This document shows positions 1 through 5,376 of a stretch of 6,783 bases of DNA, piece by piece. The notes under the pieces are model-generated. The model was not told the origin of the DNA, ran no database searches, and saw only the letters and a list, made by a program, of their open reading frames with translations. Numbering within the stretch: position 1 is the first letter of the stretch; each line of letters begins with the position of its first letter. This DNA comes from Deltaproteobacteria bacterium (GTDB lineage Bacteria; Desulfobacterota; Desulfobacteria; Desulfobacterales; JAFDFH01). The translations under genes were made by a program, and so were the position numbers. The stretch covers positions 1 to 6,783 of the forward strand of contig JAFDFH010000310.1 of the NCBI GenBank assembly GCA_019309945.1. The letters run 5' to 3'.

Positions 1-5
1 GGAGT

Positions 6-199
6 CATCCGGTAATTTTTTTCAAAGCGGGCAACTGTTTGAAGCCGTTTAGGGCGGCTTACAGTGACCCGAACAGCATAAATTGTTGATTGTAGCCTGT
101 TTGTGCTAAGCGACCCACTCATTTTAGATCCCGTATGCGGGTCACTGTTAGGCGCCCTTAACGGCAAGTTTTGGCCGTATTGAAAAAAATTACCGGATG
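6..199. repeat. MITE-like palindromic element with 19-bp terminal inverted repeats
   Basis: Positions 6-24 (CATCCGGTAATTTTTTTCA) are the exact reverse complement of 181-199. Further in, 44-71 pairs with 138-165 at 25 of 28 positions, including a perfect 11-bp block ACAGTGACCCG at 61-71 against 138-148. The arms between (25-43 and 166-180) match only with gaps. A small inner pairing is possible between AGCATAAA near 75-82 and TTTGTGCT near 110-117. The whole element of about 194 bp can therefore fold as one long imperfect hairpin. It has no open reading frame of useful size. This is the build of a non-autonomous transposable element or a structured intergenic repeat. No target-site duplication is visible (left flank ggagt, right flank gcgca). 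It lies just upstream of the dat-kor operon and could act as a transcription boundary, which is inference. Confidence 0.7.
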
Positions 200-223
200 G
201 CGCAGCGGGACTACCGGAACATA

Positions 224-253
224 TTGAGAAATTACTTAAATTTTAAGTATGAC
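224..253 (+). promoter_or_regulatory. possible sigma-70-type promoter of the dat-korA-korB operon
   Basis: TTGAGA at 224-229 and TATGAC at 248-253 are separated by 18 bp, giving five and four matches to the -35 and -10 consensus hexamers. It is the only reasonable pair I see between the palindromic element and the first gene, and would give a leader of about 45 nt. The spacer contains a perfect palindrome (separate entry). This is a match by eye to degenerate motifs and may be chance in AT-rich DNA. Confidence 0.3.
233..249. promoter_or_regulatory. 17-bp perfect palindrome, possible operator
   Basis: TACTTAAATTTTAAGTA is an exact 8+1+8 palindrome about 60 bp upstream of the dat start codon, overlapping the spacer of the possible promoter. 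Position and symmetry fit a binding site for a dimeric repressor or activator. An alternative is that it is a collapsed remnant of the hairpin arm of the neighbouring repeat family: in the copy at 3687-3781 a similar A/T-rich arm also adjoins the conserved block. No regulator gene is present in the window to pair with it. Confidence 0.35.
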
Positions 254-281
254 GCTGAAATTGGGCAAAAAGGGGCGTTTT
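251..281 (-). repeat. decayed inverted copy of the window's intergenic repeat
   Basis: Positions 251-281 match the reverse complement of 3698-3728 at 27 of 31 bases, with the shared core ATTGGGCAAAA. The two other copies are nearly identical to each other, so this one is an older or diverged member in the opposite orientation. It sits directly upstream of the ribosome binding site of dat (GGAGAGG, 295-301), so it would be in the operon's leader if the promoter at 224-253 is real. Confidence 0.6.
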
Positions 282-306
282 TCAAAGGTCTCTTGGAGAG
301 GATAGA

Positions 307-1149
307 ATGCCTGAATTAGCTTATATTAACGGCCAATTTTGCTCAATCGAGCAGGCCATGGTGCCCCTCGAAGATCGGGGATATCAGTTCGGAGATGCGG
401 TCTATGAAGTCATTGTCAGTTACAATGGTTGTCTATTTTGTTTGGAAGAACACCTGATCAGACTTGAGCGATCCATGCAAGAACTTTTATTTCCACCCAT
501 TTCCTTAGAAATGATTCGCAACGCCATATGTGATCTTTTTGACCGGGCGAATCTGGCGCGTGCGGAAATTTACCTCCAGATTTCAAGGGGTGTAGCGCCA
601 CGGAAGCATGCATTTATGAATACGAAAGATTTCCAGTTTGTCATGACCATCCGTAGAATTGAAGAAAAACTGACGACCTTAAGAGAAAAAGGGGCTGCGG
701 CCATAACCCTTGAAGACTTTCGATGGGGGCGCTGCGATATCAAGACGGTTCAGCTACTTCCAAATGTACTTGCCAAGCAAAAGGCACTTGATGCCGGTGC
801 TTTTGATGCGATTTTTGTAACCAAGGAAGGCGTGGTGCGGGAAGCCACCAGCTCAAATATATTTATCGTTATAGATGGGAGGCTAATCACACATCCCCTT
901 ACACCCAATATTTTATCCGGTATTACCCGTTTAGTCATCATTGATATATGCAAGGATTTAAGCATCCCCGTTGAGGAGCAATTTTACAGCACAGACGATA
1001 TGTATTTATCAAACGAGGTATTTCTGACAGGAACCACGACCGAGGTTCTTCCTGTCGTGCACATCGACAAAAATCGTATCGGCGACGGAAAGGTCGGGCC
1101 CGTATCCAAAAAACTTTACCAGGAATTACGGGGACGGATTGAGGGCTGA
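307..1149 (+). CDS. dat: D-amino-acid transaminase-like class IV PLP aminotransferase
   Basis: This 280-residue cytoplasmic enzyme has the length and layout of bacterial D-alanine transaminase (D-amino acid + 2-oxoglutarate to 2-oxoacid + D-glutamate). Visible landmarks are RGYQFGDAVYEV (24-35, with the active-site Tyr33), GVAPRKH (95-101, carrying the Arg99/His101 pair that in the Bacillus enzyme holds the substrate carboxylate), CDIK with the PLP-binding lysine at 146, EATSSN with the PLP-nitrogen-contacting Glu179, the loop LSGITR (203-208), and TGTTTEV (241-247). The resemblance to Bacillus Dat as I remember it is close over the full length. The ATG at 307 follows a good GGAGAGG site (295-301). 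It is the first gene of the operon, 15 nt before korA, suggesting that its 2-oxoacid product or substrate is shared with the oxidoreductase. The related branched-chain aminotransferase and aminodeoxychorismate lyase are less likely given the RKH motif, but true substrate range cannot be read from sequence. Confidence 0.85.
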   Translation: MPELAYINGQFCSIEQAMVPLEDRGYQFGDAVYEVIVSYNGCLFCLEEHLIRLERSMQELLFPPISLEMIRNAICDLFDRANLARAEIYLQISRGVAPRKHAFMNTKDFQFVMTIRRIEEKLTTLREKGAAAITLEDFRWGRCDIKTVQLLPNVLAKQKALDAGAFDAIFVTKEGVVREATSSNIFIVIDGRLITHPLTPNILSGITRLVIIDICKDLSIPVEEQFYSTDDMYLSNEVFLTGTTTEVLPVVHIDKNRIGDGKVGPVSKKLYQELRGRIEG

Positions 1150-1164
1150 AATGTTGGAGGAAAA

Positions 1165-2286
1165 ATGGCATTAACCTTGATGGAAGGCAATGAAGCGGTT
1201 GCCTGGGGAGCCATCGCGTCGGGTTGCCGCTTCTTTGCCGGATACCCTATTACCCCTGCCACGACAATTTTCAATACCATGCTCAAGCTTCTGCCACCAT
1301 TGGGAGGAACATGTCTTCAGGGTGAGGATGAAATTGCGTCCATCGGTTACTGCCTAGGAGCGTCTATGGCCGGTTTGAAGGTTATGACAGCGACTTCTGG
1401 ACCTGGTATCAGTCTCTACAGTGAGCATATTTCTTTTGCCATCGGAAGCGAGATACCCATTGTGATTGTCGACGTCCAGCGACTGGGCCCTTCCACCGGA
1501 TCGGCAACCCGCGGAGCAGATGGAGATATACAGTTTTTACGCTGGGGTAATAGCGGCGGACTGCCGTTGATAGTTCTAGCACCGGTGGATGTAAGAGATT
1601 GCTTTATTCTAACCATGGAGGCTTTTAATCTTGCCGAAGTCTTTCGGTGCCCGGTGATCATTGCATCCAATAAAGAGATCGGAATGACAAAGGAAAGCAT
1701 TGATTTAGACAAGCTAAAACAGCCGAAAGTAGAGAACCGTCGCCCCCCCCTGCCCGGTGAATCCTTTTTCCCTTTTAAGGTTTCCGAAGGTCGATCCGTA
1801 CCTGGTTTTCTTCCAATCGGCGGCGAGGTTCTGGTCCGTCAGACTTCGTCCACGCATGGGCCGGACGGTTATATAACGACCGACAATCAGGAAATTACCG
1901 AATATCTAAATCGACTGAACCATAAGCTGAAAACATCTGGGGACCGCCTTACTTTCTATGAATCCCAAATAGCCGAAGATGCCGAAACGTTGATCCTTAC
2001 ATATGGTGTGACCGCTCGCGCGGCCAAAATGGTTGTCGAGGACCAGAAAAAAAAAGGAAGGCCCGTTTCTTTGCTTGTCCTCAAAACCCTTTGGCCTGTA
2101 CCCGATGACTTCATCAGACATCAGGCCCGAAGTGCTGAACGCGTGGTGGTGCTGGAGATGAATCTGGGTCAGTATGTCAGAGAGATTCAACGTATCTTAC
2201 CGAATAAGCGCGTGGAATTCTTGGGCCAAATGAACGGGACCCTAATTACCCCTCGCCAGATTGAGGAGGCCATCATCCGTGGATAG
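1165..2286 (+). CDS. korA: 2-oxoacid:ferredoxin oxidoreductase, alpha subunit (KorA-type)
   Basis: This 373-residue subunit belongs to the thiamine-diphosphate enzymes that oxidise a 2-oxoacid with CoA to acyl-CoA and CO2 while reducing ferredoxin. The N-terminal pyrimidine-binding domain (about 1-190) shows AGYPITPAT (25-33), the GEDEIAS block with Glu54/Glu56 (53-59), TSGPG (77-81) and RLGPSTGSATRGADGD (106-121). A linker of about 80 residues leads to the second domain (about 270-370), with ILTYGVTARAA (277-287) and VVVLEMNLGQY (327-337). The length is normal for stand-alone KorA. GGAGG at 1156-1160 sets the ATG at 1165. The gene lies 15 nt after dat and overlaps korB. KorA, VorA and related subunits are hard to tell apart, so the oxoacid (2-oxoglutarate, branched-chain or other) is uncertain. 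The gene contains a run of eight C (1743-1750) and one of nine A (2047-2055); the frame is intact across both. Confidence 0.88.
   Translation: MALTLMEGNEAVAWGAIASGCRFFAGYPITPATTIFNTMLKLLPPLGGTCLQGEDEIASIGYCLGASMAGLKVMTATSGPGISLYSEHISFAIGSEIPIVIVDVQRLGPSTGSATRGADGDIQFLRWGNSGGLPLIVLAPVDVRDCFILTMEAFNLAEVFRCPVIIASNKEIGMTKESIDLDKLKQPKVENRRPPLPGESFFPFKVSEGRSVPGFLPIGGEVLVRQTSSTHGPDGYITTDNQEITEYLNRLNHKLKTSGDRLTFYESQIAEDAETLILTYGVTARAAKMVVEDQKKKGRPVSLLVLKTLWPVPDDFIRHQARSAERVVVLEMNLGQYVREIQRILPNKRVEFLGQMNGTLITPRQIEEAIIRG
2263..2269 (+). promoter_or_regulatory. ribosome binding site that decides the korB start
   Basis: GAGGAGG inside the last codons of korA lies 9 nt before GTG at 2279. A longer reading from TTG at 2261 is open, but it would place this site inside the coding sequence and add six residues (MRRPSS) not expected in the family. 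The GTG start gives MDSLLNRNRPPVFCPGC, which resembles usual KorB N-termini. Confidence 0.75.
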
Positions 2287-3601
2287 TCTGTTAAATCGCA
2301 ATCGGCCACCAGTCTTTTGTCCAGGATGTTCCCACGAGCAAATCACTTATGCCCTTGATACGGCTTTCCAGAACATGGGCCTTCGGGGGCATCAGATTGC
2401 CATTGTGAGTGATATCGGATGTTGCGGACTCTTCGACACATTTTTTAACACCCACGCACTCCATGGCCTTCATGGTCGAGCGTTGACCTATGGGACCGGT
2501 CTGAAACTGGCCCGTCCGGACTTAAATGTGATGGTGACCATGGGTGACGGGGGTCAGGGCATCGGCGGTGCCCATCTGCTTGCCGCCTGCCGTCGAAATA
2601 TTGATCTGACCTTGCTGGTTTTAAACAACTTCAATTTCGGCATGACGGGTGGGCAGTTTTCAGCAACGACACCCGCGGAAGCACAAACGGGGTCGGGCTT
2701 TTTGAATCAGTTGGAGCGTCCCATCGATGTGTGCCATCTGGCGCAGTCAGCAGGCGCCCCCTATGTTGCGCGCTGCTCCGGATACAGCGGTAACCTGGCA
2801 GAAGAAATCGAACAGGCGATTCGATTTAAAGGGTTTGCCGTTGTTGATATATGGGGAATTTGCCCGGGACGATATACAAAGCAAAATCGACTGACACCGT
2901 CAATTATCAAAGCAACCATGGCCGGACGTTCCCCTGCGGACGGCATTTTCCCGGAAAACGTTCGCAAGGAGTTTGGTCGGCATTACAGAGAACTGGCCGC
3001 CAGGGAGAAACCCGTTGCACCACCCCTAAAAATAGAAGCACGATTTCTTCCCGTAGAATCAAAGAGGCAGGAGGTGATCATTCTGGGCAGTGCCGGCCAG
3101 CGAATCATGACCGCGGGTGAAGTCCTGTGTCTTGCTGGAATGACCGCCGGTCTGAACGCCACCCAGAAAAATGAGTACAATATTACCGTTCTCAGAGGTC
3201 CTGCTATCAGCGATGTCATCCTGTCACCGCAAGAAATCGGTTTCACCGGAATCGAACGACCTGACGTCATCCTGGCCCTCAGCCAGGAAGGCGTGGACCG
3301 GAGGAGGTCTTTATTTAGCAACATTGGCAGCAGCACCCTTATTATATTGGAACACAGTGTTAATGTACCGAGCACCAAGGCCGGGCTACACAAAGTGGAC
3401 TTAAAAGGGCAGGGGATTAAACCCCAGGACTGGGCTCTGGCTTCATTATCGATTGTGGCAAAATTAAAACGGGTTGTCAGCCCGGAGATGCTTCAAGCCG
3501 CCTTGGAGGTCCGGTTCGATAATCCTGTCCTTGCATCGGCACTCGATCTTGTGGATCGGGTTGGGTTGTCAGGCCGCCCTGCGGAGCCTAATATGCGATA
3601 A
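2279..3601 (+). CDS. korB: 2-oxoacid:ferredoxin oxidoreductase, fused beta-gamma subunit (KorB-type)
   Basis: This 440-residue protein joins two subunits that are usually separate. Residues 1 to about 240 are the thiamine-diphosphate-binding beta subunit: FCPGCSHE (13-20), SDIGCC (44-49), the Mg/ThDP motif beginning GDGGQG (89-94) and closing LNN (115-117), and GICPGRY (193-199). Cys14, Cys17, Cys48 (or Cys49) and Cys195 are placed to hold the [4Fe-4S] cluster known in this family. A charged, proline-containing linker (about 225-262) precedes a gamma domain (about 264-430) with ILGSAGQRIMTAGEVL (267-282), NITVLRGPAISDVILS (301-316) and DVILALSQEG (329-338). In gamma subunits the first motif is normally GxGGQG; here it is GSAGQR. 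The start is GTG 2279, overlapping korA by 8 nt, so translation is probably coupled. No delta (two-cluster ferredoxin) subunit is nearby. Fusion is seen directly as one uninterrupted frame; the substrate is not known. Confidence 0.87.
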   Translation: MDSLLNRNRPPVFCPGCSHEQITYALDTAFQNMGLRGHQIAIVSDIGCCGLFDTFFNTHALHGLHGRALTYGTGLKLARPDLNVMVTMGDGGQGIGGAHLLAACRRNIDLTLLVLNNFNFGMTGGQFSATTPAEAQTGSGFLNQLERPIDVCHLAQSAGAPYVARCSGYSGNLAEEIEQAIRFKGFAVVDIWGICPGRYTKQNRLTPSIIKATMAGRSPADGIFPENVRKEFGRHYRELAAREKPVAPPLKIEARFLPVESKRQEVIILGSAGQRIMTAGEVLCLAGMTAGLNATQKNEYNITVLRGPAISDVILSPQEIGFTGIERPDVILALSQEGVDRRRSLFSNIGSSTLIILEHSVNVPSTKAGLHKVDLKGQGIKPQDWALASLSIVAKLKRVVSPEMLQAALEVRFDNPVLASALDLVDRVGLSGRPAEPNMR

Positions 3602-3686
3602 CCCCATAGTCCTTCCGGCACTATTTATACCTTGACATACAACCCCAATTTCGTCATTCTGGCACCCACAGAAACACCATTCGTGC

Positions 3687-3738
3687 GAGCCAATTTCAAA
3701 ACGTCCCATTTTGCCCAATCTCTGCGTCAGGCTCAAAT
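3687..3738 (+). repeat. 52-bp intergenic direct repeat, copy 1
   Basis: This block begins GAGCCAATTTCAAAACG and ends GTCAGGCTCAAAT. It is identical to 4453-4504 except for one base (A at 3693, G at 4459), 766 bp downstream. A third, decayed copy lies inverted at 251-281. Here it stands between korB and the peroxiredoxin gene and runs straight into a long hairpin (3735-3781). The repeat unit may extend further on both sides, but the second copy abuts a gene and diverges, so the limits given are those provable within the window. Confidence 0.85.
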
Positions 3739-3781
3739 TTTAATCCTCGAAATACTCCATGTATTCCTGTGGTTAAAATTT
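3735..3781. repeat. long imperfect hairpin adjoining repeat copy 1
   Basis: AAATTTTAA (3735-3743) pairs with TTAAAATTT (3773-3781). Inside it CC (3745-3746) can pair with GG (3771-3772), with one bulged T, and AATAC (3751-3755) pairs with GTATT (3761-3765) around the loop TCCAT. The structure is symmetrical at its A/T ends, so it could fold in DNA or RNA on either strand. It has no GC-rich stem followed by a T-run on the plus strand, so a standard intrinsic terminator is not convincing. It is more likely the structured half of the repeat family. It would be in the peroxiredoxin gene's leader or korB's trailer. Confidence 0.55.
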
Positions 3782-3836
3782 TCGCCTTCCTTGACCTTGA
3801 TCTGAAAAGAGACCTTTCCCCGAATTCATCAAAATT

Positions 3837-3843
3837 AAAGGAG
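3837..3843 (+). promoter_or_regulatory. ribosome binding site that decides the peroxiredoxin start
   Basis: AAAGGAG ends 8 nt before ATG 3852, an ideal spacing. A GTG at 3843 in the same frame would add MLP but overlaps this site, so the ATG is preferred. Confidence 0.75.
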
Positions 3844-3851
3844 TGTTACCA

Positions 3852-4454
3852 ATGAAAATGGTTTTGAAAGTGGTTACAATTTTCGTAATGGGTTTATTTC
3901 TTTTGAACGGTTCTGTCTTTGGGCAATCAGGGACATTAAAGGACAATATCTATGACCCTGGAAAATTAAAGCCCCGGGATAGTGATCTGAAAGTCAAGGC
4001 CGGACAAAAAGCTCCGGACTTCACTCTGCCGGCTGTATCAGGCAAGCGAATAACCCTCAGCTACTTTCGGGGGAAAAGGAATGTTGTACTTTCATTTGTT
4101 CCGGCCGCATTCACGCCGGTCTGTTCTGAACAATGGCCGGGGTATAACCTTGTTAAGGACATGTTTGACAAAAATGACACGATTCTTATCGGGATTACCG
4201 TAGACAACGTCCCCACATTGCATGCATGGACCCAACAGATGGGGAAGGTGTGGTTTGAGGTCCTTTCTGATTTTTGGCCTCACGGTGCCGTAGCCGATAA
4301 ATATGGTGTATTGCGCTCCGACGGCCTTTCAGAGCGAGCCCTGTTTTTTATTGATAAAGAGGGCATAATTAATGCGGTGATCGTTATGGATATAAACCGG
4401 CAACCCGATATAACAGCCTGCGCTAGCGAAGTGAAAAAAATGAATAAGAAATGA
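3852..4454 (+). CDS. exported AhpE/BCP-like peroxiredoxin
   Basis: This 200-residue protein should reduce peroxides by a cysteine thiol outside the cytoplasm. Residues 1 to about 24 (MKMVLKVVTIFVMGLFLLNG, then SVFG) form a type I signal peptide with two lysines and a hydrophobic core; there is no lipobox cysteine. The redoxin fold follows: KAPDFTLPAVSGK (53-65), the peroxidatic signature PAAFTPVC (84-91, matching PxxxTxxC with Cys91), GITVDNVPTLHAW (114-126), LSDFWPHGAVADKYGV (138-153, very typical of AhpE-like members) and ERALFFID with Arg162. Cys190 near the C-terminus is the only other cysteine and could be a resolving residue, but its place is not typical; one-cysteine chemistry is equally possible. 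The gene is alone between korB and the convergent gctB. It is bracketed by the two 52-bp repeats, the downstream one supplying the last bases of its TGA stop. A role in oxygen defence for oxygen-sensitive iron-sulfur enzymes is plausible but inferred. Confidence 0.88.
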   Translation: MKMVLKVVTIFVMGLFLLNGSVFGQSGTLKDNIYDPGKLKPRDSDLKVKAGQKAPDFTLPAVSGKRITLSYFRGKRNVVLSFVPAAFTPVCSEQWPGYNLVKDMFDKNDTILIGITVDNVPTLHAWTQQMGKVWFEVLSDFWPHGAVADKYGVLRSDGLSERALFFIDKEGIINAVIVMDINRQPDITACASEVKKMNKK

Positions 4455-4504
4455 GCCAGTTTCAAAACGTCCCATTTTGCCCAATCTCTGCGTCAGGCTC
4501 AAAT
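4453..4504 (+). repeat. 52-bp intergenic direct repeat, copy 2, starting in a stop codon
   Basis: It is 51 of 52 identical to 3687-3738 in the same orientation. Its first two bases, GA, complete the TGA (4452-4454) of the peroxiredoxin gene, so repeat sequence begins exactly at the end of the coding region. After 4504 the two copies diverge and the A/T hairpin that follows copy 1 is absent here. It lies in the 115-bp convergent gap between the peroxiredoxin gene and gctB. Confidence 0.85.
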
Positions 4505-4569
4505 GATACCCGCATTGGGTAAAACTCAATTCATCTATGGTCCGTTGTTCGTTTTGAATAAAAAGTTTT

Positions 4570-5376
4570 TCATTGGGGTTCGGAGGCACCCAGGATCAAT
4601 CTTTGGGGATCGCATTGCTCCCGCAGTACCCGGAGTTCACGATGAGTCGGCGCCGTCACCACATGTGCCCGGGTAACATCGACTTCAAATCCCATATTAT
4701 CCAGAATCTGCCTGGGGGTAATACCCGGGTAGTACCCTGAAAGATACATTTCCTTTGTTTTTTCGTCAAACCCCATGATTCCCAGGCTGGTTACTACAAC
4801 CGACGGCCCGCCTTCCGGAAGCCCCGCTTTTTCTCGTCCATCAGGCCCATCAAGCCACCCCGGGCTAGTGATGTAATCGACCTGTGAAACAAATTTTCTT
4901 TTTTCGTGCTGCATAAAAATAATGGTTCGGCTCACAAAGGAGGCCACATCACAGGCCCCGCCGCTTCCGGAAAAACGCACCGTCGGATGGAAATAATCTC
5001 CAATGACAGTTGAATTCAAATTGCCGTATTTATCAATCTGAGCGGCCCCGAGAATTCCTACAATTCGAGGACCGGTAAACCGATTCTGCATGGTTGCAAA
5101 GGCATCTGCCAGGCTTCCGTTTACAGAAGTCCAATACATGACCCGGGGGTCGGATACCGCCAAGGGAACTTCTTCAAGTTTCGAATCGATTGCACCGGTT
5201 TCAAAGAATATCACGCTATGGGGCGCACTAATGTACTTGGCAGCCATGGCGGCAAGCATGGAGATCCCGGTACCGCAAAATACGATATCACCATCTTGAA
5301 TTTCCCGTGCCGCGGTAATGGTCATCATCTCTTTTAGACTATACGCGTGCATTGATGTTGTTTCACCAGGGGACAT
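4570..5376 (-). CDS. gctB: glutaconate CoA-transferase-like subunit B
   Basis: This 268-residue protein is the catalytic half of a class I CoA-transferase, which moves CoA between carboxylic acids through a glutamyl-CoA thioester. FFETGAID (57-64) carries Glu59, at the place of the catalytic Glu54 of Acidaminococcus GctB. Other family blocks are FCGTGISMLAA (33-43), GAAQIDKYGNLNST (110-123), GDYFHP (126-131), RFSGSGGACD (134-143), MQHEKRKF (155-162), TSPGWLDGP (170-178) and FDEKTKEMYLSGYYP (203-217). The length agrees with the family (about 265). ATG 5376 overlaps the gctA stop codon by one base (TAATG), with GGAAAG at 5388-5383 upstream, so translation is coupled. An internal ATG at residue 9 is a less likely start. 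The protein should form a heterotetramer with GctA. Which acids it uses is uncertain: glutaconate, or another dicarboxylic, aromatic or alicyclic acid, as in related enzymes. Confidence 0.88.
   Translation of the reverse strand: MSPGETTSMHAYSLKEMMTITAAREIQDGDIVFCGTGISMLAAMAAKYISAPHSVIFFETGAIDSKLEEVPLAVSDPRVMYWTSVNGSLADAFATMQNRFTGPRIVGILGAAQIDKYGNLNSTVIGDYFHPTVRFSGSGGACDVASFVSRTIIFMQHEKRKFVSQVDYITSPGWLDGPDGREKAGLPEGGPSVVVTSLGIMGFDEKTKEMYLSGYYPGITPRQILDNMGFEVDVTRAHVVTAPTHRELRVLREQCDPQRLILGASEPQ

Noticed and set aside
2261..2278. TTG at 2261 as the korB start
   Set aside because: The only good ribosome binding site (2263-2269) lies downstream of this TTG and is correctly spaced for GTG 2279, which also fits the family N-terminus better.
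2983..3393. 136-codon open frame on the minus strand opposite the gamma domain of korB
   Set aside because: It lies wholly inside a well-supported gene, its protein shows no recognisable family, and its composition looks like an antisense shadow.
3606..3624. Stem ATAGT/ACTAT with inner CC/GG just after korB, as a possible terminator
   Set aside because: The stem is short with a bulge, and the following TTTATA is not a proper T-run; it is too weak to call.
3632..3660. TTGACA (3632-3637) followed 17 bp later by CATTCT, as a promoter for the peroxiredoxin gene
   Set aside because: The -35 is perfect but the -10 is poor. The start would be almost 200 nt before the gene and the transcript would run through the repeat and hairpin; not supported enough to list.
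4507..4521. TACCC/GGGTA hairpin between the convergent genes, as a possible terminator
   Set aside because: It has only five base pairs and no T-run follows on either strand.
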